A stretch of DNA of 64,000 bases from the NCBI RefSeq assembly GCF_000006565.2, contig NC_031467.1:1576613-1640612 (forward strand). The letters run 5' to 3'. This stretch comes from Toxoplasma gondii ME49. Lineage: Eukaryota > Apicomplexa > Conoidasida > Eucoccidiorida > Sarcocystidae. A model generated the notes under the pieces. It did not search any database. It saw only the letters and a program-made list of their open reading frames with translations, and had not been told where the DNA came from. Position 1 is the stretch's first letter, and each line of letters begins with the position of its first letter. Of this stretch, positions 1 through 12,000 are shown piece by piece. The translations under genes and the position numbers were made by a program.

Positions 1-98
1 CGGCGGACCGACAGGCGGATGGTCTCGAATCGCGCGCTCTGGCGCATTTCGCGTATTTTGTGGCGGAAGTAGAGGCGCTTGTTTTCAAAGGCCACAGT
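1..98 (-). other. Beginning of the HECT domain
   Basis: The last 32 or so codons before the window edge encode MTVAFENKRLYFRHKIREM followed by a few more residues. This matches the entry to the HECT N-lobe in HUWE1/Tom1, where a conserved aromatic-x-x-K-R-x-x-F-R segment begins the first helix. The catalytic Cys and the rest of the domain (about 330 residues in the family) lie to the left of position 1. The frame from 2165 down to 1 is open throughout, so this segment belongs to the same exon. Confidence 0.9.
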
Positions 99-3000
99 CA
101 TGGGGGCGAGTTTGAGGAGGGGCTGCAGCGTGGTGGTCAAGAGCGACGGCGTCTGTTTGACCAGTGCGTTGATCGACGCCTTGTGTCGCTCGCCGAAGCA
201 GCACAGTTCCGCGTGTCTCTGACTCGGACTCGCCGTCGCTGCGGATGCATGCGCCGAAGGCGAGAGCGGCGCGAGCTGGCCAGTGTCGCCTGCGGCCCTG
301 GAGTCCACGCGGGGCGACAGCGCGTCTTCTTGCGTTGTGGTTCGCCTCTTCTCGTCTTCGGGACTCGCCATGCTGTCGGGCGTTCCGACTTTCATGCAAG
401 GCGCATTCGCGGCCTCGGACGCGAGCGAGAAGAGATCCAGTTGGCCCAGGTCCGCCACCTCTTTCACGTCGTAGTCCGCCGCAATGCACGTCTGGTGAAC
501 CTGCAAATACGCCTCGAGGATCGGAAGCAGTTGAGAGAGAATGAGGGGCGCCGCGTCGTCTGTCGGCGCCGAGGTCGCGGCCGCGCTCGCGGGCCATACC
601 TCGCGGCCGCCGTCCACAAGGCCCGACGCTTCAGCGTCTTCGCGCCGGCGCCCGTCTTCTTCCTCCTCCTCCAGTTCTTCTTCTCGTCGCACGCGTCGCC
701 TCCTCCCCTCGGAGCCTCTCCCTTCGTCATCCTCTTCTTCGCGGCGCGCCTCACCCTCATCCCCTTCTCGCACCGCGGCCGGCAGTCGCCGTCGGGCCTC
801 GCGGGGCGGGAGGAGCCCCGGAGCAGCCACCTGCATGGTCAGTGACGGGTAGCACTCTTCCACGGCGGTCAGAACGTCGTCGAGTTGCTCCCAAATCAAC
901 GCAACACCCGACTGATCAAAGAAGTTCCGAAACGCGACGAGCGCCGAAGAAACCCTCTCGCGGCTCTCCGCCCCCTCGCCCCGCTTCCCGCCGCTGGCCC
1001 GAGCCCCAGTCTGGCGAGACGCAGTCGACATCGCGACAGTGTTCAGCGATTCAATCGCCTCCAGCGCCGCAGCTTCCAGAGACTGGAGCGCGGTGTCTCG
1101 CGCCTCAGAAGAGCCCGCAGATCCTCCACCTTTTTCGCTTCTCTCCGGAGACGTACTCGCAGCGGGGGGGCCCTCTGGAGCCCCTGGGGTGGGCGCTGAA
1201 GACGAACTTCCAGGCGCCGCCGTCTCCCGCATTTCCGCCTCTTGGCCACTCGGCGCGCGCGAGGCCCGACACACAGCCGAGGCGTTGTTCCCCTGCGAGG
1301 TTGGCGACCGCGGGGCGCGCTCTTGTTCTCGCTCCTTCTCCTTGCCGCCAGCTTGTTCTTCGATCTGGCTCAACACGTCACTCAGCGTCGAGCAGAGTCG
1401 GTTGAAGGCCGCCAGCTGAGGATCCAAAAGGTCTCTTCTTCTCCACAAGTCGTCGTGAGGGCTGAGGGCAGGCTCCGGGGACCCGCTGTCGCGGCCCAAG
1501 AAGCGGACAGACGCCCGCATGGTCTCTGCGAGGAGGCGCAGTTCGTCGCTGATGCCCCGGCTCAGCGTCGTCGCGTTCTGCTTCAGCGCCTCCTCGACCC
1601 ACGCGCGGTGCTGCGTCGAGCTGTACAGACACCCGACGACTTTCGCGACCAAGTTCAGTTGCTGCTGGTGCGCCTCGCGCTGCTGCGGAGTGTGCGCGCC
1701 TTGAGACCAGGAAGCCGCGACGCTCGGCGAGCAGAGAAGCTGACACAGCGCCCGGCCGGCGGTCGGAGAAACCACCCGCAGCATCGCGTTCTCCTTCTCC
1801 GGCGAAGGGCCGGACGCGCTTACAGCTCCACTGCCTGTCTCCTCGGGACGGGGCTTAGACGCCACAGTCACAGTTGGAGCCGCGGCGCCAGCATCTTCAG
1901 ACACACCTGGAGCTCCTGAAGATACTGTCTCTACGGGCGGACTCCCGCTGGACTCCGAAGCACCCGTCACGCCAGGAGAGTCCCCGCGCTCAGGCGCAGA
2001 AGCAGAAGCGCCCGATCGACGCTGAGAGCTGCTTGCCTTCGTCGCAGATCCTTCGCCTTCGCGGGATCCAGCTCCGTCTCCACCCACGAGGAGGAAGTAG
2101 ACAGCCGACAGCAGGTGATTCATGAGTCGCGGAGAAGACTGGAACAGAGTCCCGCTTGTCAGCGTCTGCATAGAGGACAGAGGACAAGGAAGTAAAGTGC
2201 GATCGTGGCGCCCCTACACAAAGGTCTACTCCAAGAAGAAGCGAGAGAGGAGAACATGAAACACAGCAACGCCTGCAACAGGGAAGCCTCCCCTCGACGC
2301 GGCGCACGACTCGCCTCGCGGCGAAGAGGTAGTGTCGGCGTCGCCTGTAGAAACGAGGAAAAAAACCGATAAACTCGAGAAGCGAGAGAAACGAACACAA
2401 CAGGAAGCCTGAGCGACGGCAGGTCGCTTGCCATTCATTAAGAAAACCTTACCATGAGGACATTGATGGGGTACTCGAGTGTCGCCTCCTTGATGCCCTC
2501 TCCGAATACGATCTTTTTCTCGTCATCCTTTCCAGGAGGAGATCCTGAGCTGCCTCCCGACTTCTCGTGCGGTACCATTCGTCCCGCTGAAACGGCACTC
2601 TTCCCTTCCTTTTCTTCTTCTCTCCGCTCTCTCATCTGCGACGCCCTCTCATTCGTGCCTGGAATCACGCGAGACGAGGAAGCCGCAGGATCTCCAAAGG
2701 AGGCTCGCGGCGCGAGCGCACCGCCTTCGGGTTCCTTCTTGACTCCTACGCCCTCAGGGAGACATTGGCCGTCAGTGGAGACAGCTGTCCCCGCTCGTCC
2801 TGTCTCCTTTTCCCCACCTTCCTTCTCGCCTCCCCCCGGTTGCACACCGACCGGAGAGAGAGCCGAGGCGCTGGGCGACGATCCGATGCCGAAACTCAGG
2901 GCCGCGCCGTTCCACTCTCGTCGCTTCTTCTTTCTCCTCAGTTCGTGGACGAGGTCTTCTCCGTCTCCGCTTCCCGACCTCCTCGACCCACCGAGCGCGT

Positions 3001-6000
3001 CTTCGTCGTCGCACGCGCCGCGGCCTCCAAGCGTCGCAGCTCTCTCTTCTCTGCCTCGCGACCGCCCGTCTTCCTCCGTTCCTCCACCTGTTCGCCTGCG
3101 CCAGGCCGAAGCGAAGAGTTCAGACTCGCGTCCCTTCTCTGCGGCGATGTATCCGTTTTGCGCGGCGGCTTCCTCTTTCCTTTCGATACATGCGCGAGGT
3201 TTCGCCGCACAGGCGCTCTCTTCCGTCGCGTCACTTCCGTGCGTCGCCTCTCCCCTCTCTTCACCGTCTCCGCGCTCGGCTGCCGCGCCGCGGTCTCTCG
3301 ATCCCTTCTCCTTCTTCGCCAGGTTCGCGCCGTCCTTCTTTCCGCCGCTTTTCTCAGGCTCCTCCAATGGTTTCCGGTCGTCTTCGCCCTGACGCCCTCG
3401 GCTGCGGCCTGCACCTCCCTTGCCCTGGATCTCTCGCTTCTTGTCCTCGCCTTTCTTCGGCTCGTCCCTGCCGGGTCCGAAATCGTGCGGCGCGCTCGCC
3501 ACGCGCGGCGCCTTCTCGTCCTTCTTCCCAAAGAGGGAAGAGATAGCCGAGAGTGACGAAGGATAGGCGACATCCCGCAGGGACACCGCCTGAGGGTGGC
3601 GCATGCGGTGCGCAAAAGCCGCCGAGGCGGAAGGCAAAACAGTCAGGAGACTCCGCAGTTGTTCGAGAACGCGCTCCGTCGCCACCGCCGCCGCTGATGG
3701 CCTCTCAAAGAGCGCCACGGCGTTCGAAGATGCCCCCTCAAATAACGCGCCGTACAAGGCGGACGGTGGGAAACCCACTGAAGACAGCGGGGGCGAAGAA
3801 GCACTCGAGCGCGCGGAGGAAGACTCCGGTTGGTGGCAGTCAGGAGCAGCGGACCAGCATATGACTAGGAAAAGGAGAACAAGGAGGTGCCAGGCGTCTT
3901 GGTGGGCAGACGCCACGTTGCAAAGGAGAGTGAAGAAGAGCTTTCTGTTGATTTCTTTTCGGAGGTAGAAGAGTCTGCAGATGCCGAGAACGCCCAAAGG
4001 ATGGAACGGCGGGCGGGGTCCTCGCAACGGGCTGCCTCCGTGCAAGTAGAATCCCGCAGGACTTCTCGCGACGACCTCGTAGCCGCCGTCGCTCCCGCGG
4101 CGGCTTGTTGCTCCTCCACGGAAGCCGCCGTCGGTCTGGAGCCCTGAGGCGCCCGCGAACGACGAAGGATGCCCCGCGGCATTCACGGACGGAGACAGCA
4201 GCAGCCACTCGTTCAGAGCTGAGAGGCCATCGACAACTCCGTCGGGTCTAGTCACCACAGTTCCCGAGAGGCCTCCACCAGAGGTCCCTGAGAAGCTCAG
4301 TCCGTTCCCAAGCATGTCTCGGCCGCCCGCAACCATCGCCGGGCGCGCGCCTGCGCCGCGTATCGAAGACGACAGCAGCGAAAGGAGATTTCCCCCTCCC
4401 TGGCCCAGAAGGCCCCCTGTCAACAGCACATTCACTTGGGTGCCTGCGCCGCCGGGGACGGAACCGCCGAAGAAGCCCGACGAGGACCCCAGCTGGGCGC
4501 CGGCCCCGCTCCCCTGGCTCGGGGCGCCCGCGCTCCCGGGCGCCGCGAGACCCGCTCCAACGAGGAGGGGGTAGGTCCCCGAGTTCGGATTGACAATCAG
4601 CGCACTGCGAGAGGACGGAATGCCTGAAATCGTCACACCTCCAAATGAATTTGAGTTGGAGGCTGCCGCGGCGATGGCCGCCCATGTGCCCTGGAGGAAG
4701 CGCTCGAGGGCGGAGTTCGAAGAGAGGCCTGGGGTTCGGTCGGCGCCTTGAAAGGCGCGTTGCACCGGCGCATGTGACCCCCGCAAAAGCGAGAGTGGGT
4801 CGGCAGCGCCTGCAGGGCTCGCTGGAGTTCCCGACAACACCGCGGACTCCTGAAGGAGCGGATTCCCTGCACCAAGAGACAAATTCCGAGCTTCGGGCGG
4901 CCCGGCGCCGCGCACACCCCCTCGCGTCCCCAAGAAGCCCGCGCCGTCGCGGTCCATCGACCGGCCCCGGCCTCCTGCGCCTCCGGCGCCCAAGCCGTCC
5001 TCCGCGGACGGTGAGGGGAAGCTTTGGACGCCGAACAGGGGCGCGGAGCCTCGGCTCTGAAGGCGGCCGAGGCCGGCTCTCCCGCTCTCCTCCAAAGTCC
5101 CGCCCTGAAGGATCTGCGAGTCGAGGAAGTCGAACAGCCCCGCCAGGTACAAGTCGCCGTTTCCGCGTTCGCCCAGCAAGTTGTCGGTTCCCTCGAAGCC
5201 CACTCGAGTTCCGAACGAAAAAATCGGGGCTTGCGCACCGCCGCCGCTCCCGGCGCCCTGCCCACCTCGAGCCTGCGAAGCTCCCGCCCCAGTCGAACTT
5301 CTGCTGCGAGAAGAAGCCCCCGTCTGGCTCGAGGTCCCTGCAGTGGCCGCGCCTCCGGCTCCCCCGTTGTTCCCGCGAATGAAGCCTAGGAAGTGCTGGA
5401 GGCCGGCACGGTCTCGGTCCCCGCGGCCATGCGCCGAGGCGTTCCCGCGGGCCCTATCTCCGTCGCCCCGGCCGCCCTGCGCGGCGGCGCCTCGGTCGCG
5501 CGCGCTGCGGGCGTGCTGGGACCGCTGGAGGACGCGCTCTCTCAACAGCGAAGCCTCAGCCATGATTTCTGTCGGCAACGTCCGCAGAAAGTCGCTGCCC
5601 GCGGTCAGGAGAACCTCCTGTCGGAGGGCGGGGTCCAGAGTCGCGAGGAAGGTCGCGTTGTCAAGGTCTGTTCCCGCGTCGCTATGCTCCTGAGACGTCG
5701 ACGCTCTCTGCTGGGCTCCACTGTCTCCTGACGTTTCTTCGTTCGCGCGACATGCCGCAATCACCTGCTGCCGCAGTGCCGAAGGCAAGGCACTCAGATA
5801 CTCCCGACGAATCTCGCTCAGCGGTGGCGCGCCGCCTGGACGTCGAGAAGAAGACGTCGGTTGGGGTCCAGACGCCTCCGCTGGCTGCCCGCCTACGACC
5901 GCCTCAGTCGCCGCATGCGTCGCGGCTGCCGATTCTGCCTCAGTCGCCCTGGGGGCTTCTTCGCCCGCGGAACTTGGAGGCGCAGAGCACAAACTCTCAT

Positions 6001-9000
6001 TCTCCGACCGACGCTGCTCGACAGCTTGAATTGTCAACTGCCGCAGCTGCTGCACAACAATCTCCTCTCTCAGGTCCTCCGGCAGTGCCTCGAGAAACGA
6101 CGGATCCATTCCAGCCGCGTCAAACAACTGCGCCTCCGTCAACCCCAACGCCCGGGCCAACGGAGCCAAAGGACCACCCCCTTCCTCTGGGGACGAAGAA
6201 GAGGACGAAGAAGAAGAGGAAGAAGCAGAGGATGAAGAAGAAGAGGAAGAAGCAGAGGATGGAGAAGAAGAGGAAGTAGAATCACTCGTGGGAGGTTGTT
6301 CGTTCGCGTTTGCGGTGTCTTGTGAAGTTGACGGCATTTCGTCTGTCTCCACAGACGCCTGAATGGCCCCCTGAAGATGCGTGTCGCCGCTTTCTTCAGC
6401 TGCCTGGCCCGCGTCTCTCGGTTCTGTCTCCGGAGACCTCTCTTCCACAGTCTCCCTCTGGGGAGCCTGAGGCGTCGGCGCAGGCGCGGCCTCCATATCG
6501 ACCTCCATTTCTTCTCTTTGAGCTGATGCCGCAGGCTCCACCGAGGCACCCGGCAAAACGCCGGCGTCCACGGTTCCTTCGCGAAGTGCCGTTCCCTCTG
6601 GTCTGTCAGAATGTGGAGTGGAAGCCACAGAAATCTGAGCTCTCCGCGCCTCCTCTGAACTCGGTTCGCCCTCCGCCCCGGTTGTTGTGTCTGTTCTCTG
6701 GCGCTCTTCACCTGGGCGCTCTTCACCTGGTCGCTCTTCACCTGTGCTCGCTTCCTCACCTTCTTCTGCTTGATCTGCTTCCAGCGCCGCGGCTTCCATC
6801 TCTTCTCTCTCGCCAGCTTCGCGTGAGTCCGGCTCTTCGGGCTGCGTAGGTGCGGCCACAGGGAAGGGTACGTCGTCGAGGCTGAGAAAGGCCCCGCTGC
6901 CTGTCCCCGTTACGGCGAGACGCGAGAGAACCGCGGCGGCCGCGAGGCGCTGTTGATGTGCATGTTCAACTTCTTCGAAGAAGTTCATGTTCCCGTACAG
7001 GGCCTCGAAGCCGGCGCCGTCGTCGCGGCCCTCGTATTCGTGCCTCGCCTCCCGTGACGGGTGGCTCTCTGCACCTGCGGCGCCGGCCTGGTGGCGAGGT
7101 GACTCCAGATTCTGCGAAGACGAAGTCAAGCGACGCGCGGTTGGGGCGCCTCCGCTGGGGGGCGTCCTCAAAATCTCCGATCCGAAAGCTTGAGACAAAT
7201 CCTCGAGCAAGTGCTGAATGAGGAACCGCTCGTTGATGCGCCCGTCGCGCCCAGACCCGCTGGGCCTTCCGCCGCTGGCACGGGCTCCAAAACCTCCAGA
7301 CCCCGCGCCCCGCTCTGGACCGGCCCCGCTTGCCGACGCAGAGGTGCCTTGGAGCGGCGACGCCGGAGTCGAGGCCCCGTTGCTGTGGCTCGCGCGACAG
7401 AGAGAAGAGGAAAACAGAGGATGCTCGGATGGAATCGCCGAGACATCCCAGCTCGTCCACGTCTGCTGGTAGCCCGTCTGGCCAGTCAGTGCCGCCAGCG
7501 TCGGGTGGGCCGCGCCCGTCCCTTGGGCGCCAGCGCCAGCGCCGAGCGCCACGTCGAGGATGGAGCCCAAGCCGGGGCCGGCGAAAAGCGAAAACACGGA
7601 GCCTCCGGCGGAGTTCCCGCCCAAGAAGGGGGCGAACCCCGACGCCTGCGGTGAGGCCAAGAAAGGGGACCGTGTGGAGCCAGCGCCCTGCGCGCCGAAG
7701 CCGCTCCCTCGCCCGATGAAGAAATGCGCTCCCCCGTTCCCGAGGCCCGCACTGTCTCCGCCGGGCGTCCGAAAGAAGTTGGAGGCCGCGCCGACCAGGC
7801 CTCGAGCCCCTGCATCTCGCCCGCGAACTGCGCCGCCTGCCCCGCTGGAGACGCGTCCCAGGGACGCACCCGTGCGCTGCGGGCCCAGGTGGACGTCCAC
7901 GGAGAACTCGTCGTCGAAGCCGTCGCGGGCCGCGCCCTGGCGGCGGCCTCCAGAAACGACGCCTCGAACCGCCGAGACGAGTTCTCTGTGGGCGTCTGCC
8001 GAAAGGTGGAAATGGAAACGAAGGTCATCCGCGTCATCGTCGTCTTCCTCGTCGTCGTCGAGGTCATCATCGTCGTCATCGTCATCCATGTCATCCGGAG
8101 AGAAGCCCGGTAAGCTCGACGAGGGTCGGCGCGCGCTGCCGCCCGGCAGGCGCCCCCGAGTCTCCGACGAGGCCCCAGAGACAGACGCAAAGGCACTGGC
8201 GAGCCCCGTCTCTCCGTCTTCAGTCGTGGCGTTGAGGAAGCGAAGGCGACTTCGAGAAGTCTCGCCCTGGCCGCCTCCCGAGTCCTCCTCTGCGGCTCCC
8301 TCCGCCGGCGCAGAAGACCCGCTCGTCTCAGACGAAGAAGCTCCGTGCCCAGTCGCTGCGCCTTCCAGCGGACTTGCCGAGGAAATCTGACGGACAAACT
8401 CCAGAGAGAAGAGGGACAGTGAGGTGAAGCACAGTGCCACAAAGGGTGTTGAATTCGCCCCCTTTACTGACGGAACAGAAGAACCAAAAACCGCGAGAAA
8501 CGCCAGATGAATCATAAGCGACGCAACGTGTCCTTTGACGGCAGAAGAGGTCTCGCACCTCCCAGAGTGGAGCACGGAGTCGCAGTACGACTCATTTTTC
8601 CAGCGAAGCATGCACACAGCAGATCGAGACCCCACCAACGCTCCCTTCGCGGCACAGTGCGGTATGCCCCTCTGGTTGGCCTGGACACAGGTTGCCTTAA
8701 TGGGCGCAAGTCTCCTTTTTCGGAGAGACGCGCAGCGGTCTCACTACGTCTCGCAGCGGTCCACGGTCCCAGCACACTTGAAGAATCGACGAGTCGAGAC
8801 TTATCCGTTTAAAACGTCTTTCACTGAGACTCCGTGTCTGATCACAAACTTGCCTCATCTTCCTGGTCGGGCGCCTCGGACGCGCTGTCTGGGCCGTCGC
8901 CGTCCTGGCCGTCTCCCAGGTCCTCGTGGTCTTCGTCGCTGCTTGCGTCCGGAGAAGAGTCGCCGTCGCCTGTGTCTCGCCTTCTGCGACCAGTGAGCGA

Positions 9001-12000
9001 GGACACAATGTCTGAAACGTCATCCTCCATCAGGGCTTCTTCTTCATGAGGCTGCAGTTCGTCGTCTTCATCTTCTTCGTCTAGGAGTTCCTCGTAGTCC
9101 AAGTCGCCCCGCTCCCGAATGCGCGGCGCGTCGTCGTCTTCGTCGTCTTCCTCGTCTTCTTCTTCGTCTTCTTCCTCCTCCACTTCTCCCGTCTCGCGCA
9201 GAAGTTCTTCTTCTTCCTCGACTTCGTGTGGCAACTCCCGCGTGCTTGTCAGGCCCGCGCCCGCCGCCGCGGGAGCTTCGTCTTCGCTATCTGCGGAGTC
9301 CGCATCGACGTCTTCTTCGTCTGTCAACCCCACAGCCTCGTCATCGTCTTCTCCTCCCATCTCGTCGTCTTCGTCGTCTTCATCCTCGTCATCCTCCAAA
9401 TCAAACAACTCGCACTGCAGCGCCACCTCGCCGTCTTCGTCTTCCGGCTCCTCCTCAATGTCCCAGTCGTCTTCGTCCTCGTCCTGTTCGATGTCGTCCT
9501 CTTCGTCTTCATCGTCTTCATCTTCTTCGTCGTCTTCCTCGCCATCTCCCTCGTCGTCTTCTCCCTCTTCCTCCTCGTCTTCTTCGTCGTCCTCCATTTC
9601 GCTCGCTCGCCGAACGCGCCGCGCCCTCTCGCGTCTGCGCCGCGCCTCCTCGTCTTCTTCCTCTGCGCCTCCGCGAGTGCCTCTGGATTTTCCGCGGCCC
9701 TCAGCTCCCCTGCCCCGGAGTCGGTCTTTGCTCGCGTCTCGGGAAACCGCAGGCAAGCCCAGGAGCTCTGGAGAGGTCAGGAAAGTGAGACACCGCACGG
9801 CGATCGTGACGGAGACAAACGCGTCTTCACTGTGCAGAGGGAGCTGGAAAAGAAAGAGCGAAAGTGAGTCTCGCAGCCGCTGCAAATCGTCCAGAGACAG
9901 GCCGTACTGACTCTTCAACGACGGCCCCGGGGCTGTTGGCCCCGGCCGCGGCGCAGAGCTCCCCTGCCCCGAAGCGTCGTTTTTGCAGTCGCCTCCAGAG
10001 AACAGATTCCCCGCGCTCGGGCCTTTTGGCGGGTCTCCCTCGCCCTCTCCCGAGGCACTCGCCCCGGAGCTTCTCGCGGCCGAAGAGCGACTCTCATTCG
10101 TCGTGCCTCGCGAGCCAGACGCAGGCCTTCCGCTTCCACCCTGCTGGCGCGCCGACGAAGCCTGGTTCCTGCTTGCGGCCAGCCATGTGGTCGGCGGCAG
10201 CCCCGAATCAGACACTCGAGCGGCGACAGCCGCTTCGTCTCGCGGTTCCTGTTCTCCACCCACTGTCTCTCCATTCTCCGCAAGACTCGCGACCCTTCCA
10301 CGCACGGCGATCGACGCACCGGAAGCTCGGCCTTCGCGCCCCGTGCCGGAAGACGTCGAAGACGCGCCGGCCCCGCTGCGCCCTCCAGAAGGCCCGCCGC
10401 TCGAAGAATTTCCGCTGTCTGCCTCGTCGTCATCTTTGCGGCCTCCGCGACCGGAGAAGGGCAGAGGTCCGCTGACTCCACAGCCGCGGGGGATCCCGCT
10501 GCTCGAGTTCCCCTCGGGGTTGGCTTCGTTCTGTGTAGGCGGCGCAGTAGAGGACAAAGGAAGAAGAAGGGGGTTCGGGGGGAGCTCTTTCGGAAGCGTG
10601 AAGAGGCGGTAGAGAAGCGAAGACAACGTGTAGAACGCCGTGATCTGCAAGTCCGCAGGCAGACGATACTGCAGCAAAACCACACTCGAGGCGCTGGCCT
10701 CGCGACTTTCCTTCTCGCCGCCCCGCGTCGATCCAGCCACGGCCCCGAGCACGCTCGACGCCGACGCAGCGAGGGCTCCAGGACCTCCGGGAAGATGACC
10801 AGCCGCCGCGGCCTTTCCCAGGTGGCTTCCATGCACAGCATGTGCTGCATGCGCCGAAGCGCCCCTTCGCGCGTCCTTGAGTCCGAACCCCCGGGCGTTG
10901 TTGCCGGTGGCGGCCGCAGAGGCGACAGCGGCGGCGAGGGCGTAGCAGTCGGTTCCTTCTGCGCCGCGCTGCTCCTCAGCCGCCAGGAGCTGGATGTGCT
11001 CTCTCTGCTGGGACCTCAAGACCTCTTGGTCGATGTCGAAGACGTCGCCTGAGCTCTCGCGTCTTTCTCGACCCGTCCTGGACAGAAGCGCCGGATTCGA
11101 TGCGAAGGAGACACCCCGAGCGAGAGACGCGAGCGCGCCACTCACTTGCTGGAAAAGTACTTTCCGGATGTCCAAGCTGCAGCAAGCCATCGCTCCGAGA
11201 AGCTGGAGGAAGTGATTGAGCGACACCAGCGCCGGGCTGCTCCCGAGCGAGAGAGAAGACACCGAGAGCTTCTTTTCGCGCTGCAGCTCGAGCGCAGCTG
11301 CGTAGGTCTTGTCTGTGCATGCAAAGGGTGGCAGCGTGAGGGTCAACAAGCGAGAAAGCACATCCCGCAGCAAGTAGTCCAGCAGGGGGCGCACGGGAGC
11401 CGAGGAAGAGCAGAGACCCTTTGGGGCGCAGGCCCCGACCTGGGCCACAGGAGCCGCCCCACACGAGACAGACGCATCCGATGGCTCGGCCGAGAAGGAG
11501 GCAAAGTCCGTTTCCTTCTCTTCCTCGCCTCCGGAACGCGCCGTCAGACTCCCGGCAGTTGCCTGCGCAGGCGGTCCCTCCTCCGCCTTCTTCTCGCCTC
11601 GAGCCAAGCCGCTGCTTCGGCGCTCGCCTGCGCCCCCAGGGACCTGGCCGTGATGCGAGTGGAGGATGCGACTGAGGTCGAAGCCACTGGGTGTGGCGGC
11701 CGCCTCCCCCACCAGAGAAGGCAAGGAACTCGTGAAAACCCAAGGAGGCGGCTGGGGTAGATACAGCCGAATCATCTCCGCGCTGGGAGTTCCGGGAGCT
11801 GCGCTACCTCCGCCTGAAGCTGGCGCATGCATGCCATCCACTCGTCCAGGGCCTGACAGGTCAGCGTTCGTCACAGAGGCAGCTGAATCCAGAGTCCCTG
11901 CTTGGTGGCCAGAGCCGCCACGAAGCTTGTGGAGGGGCAGCGGTTTCGGGATGGAGAAGGCTCCTGCAGGCTTGCATTTCTCTTCTGAGGAACCTTCAAT

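Noticed and set aside
60..845. Long + strand frame of 261 codons at the left edge
   Set aside because: It is antisense to the last HECT-gene exon, whose minus frame is open from 2165 to 1 and reads into the HECT domain. The + frame is a GC-rich shadow without family resemblance.
3880..4010. Possible 52-nt intron in exon 9 (AAC|GTGGCG to TTCCTAG)
   Set aside because: Too short and not a multiple of three, while the residues across it (LLCNVASAHQDAWHLLVLLF) match the helical repeat found at this place in the HUWE1/Tom1 family.
9119..9910. + strand frame of nearly pure Ser (263 codons)
   Set aside because: Exact antisense shadow of the Asp/Glu tract in exon 8; tcg/tct repeats give Ser on the opposite strand.
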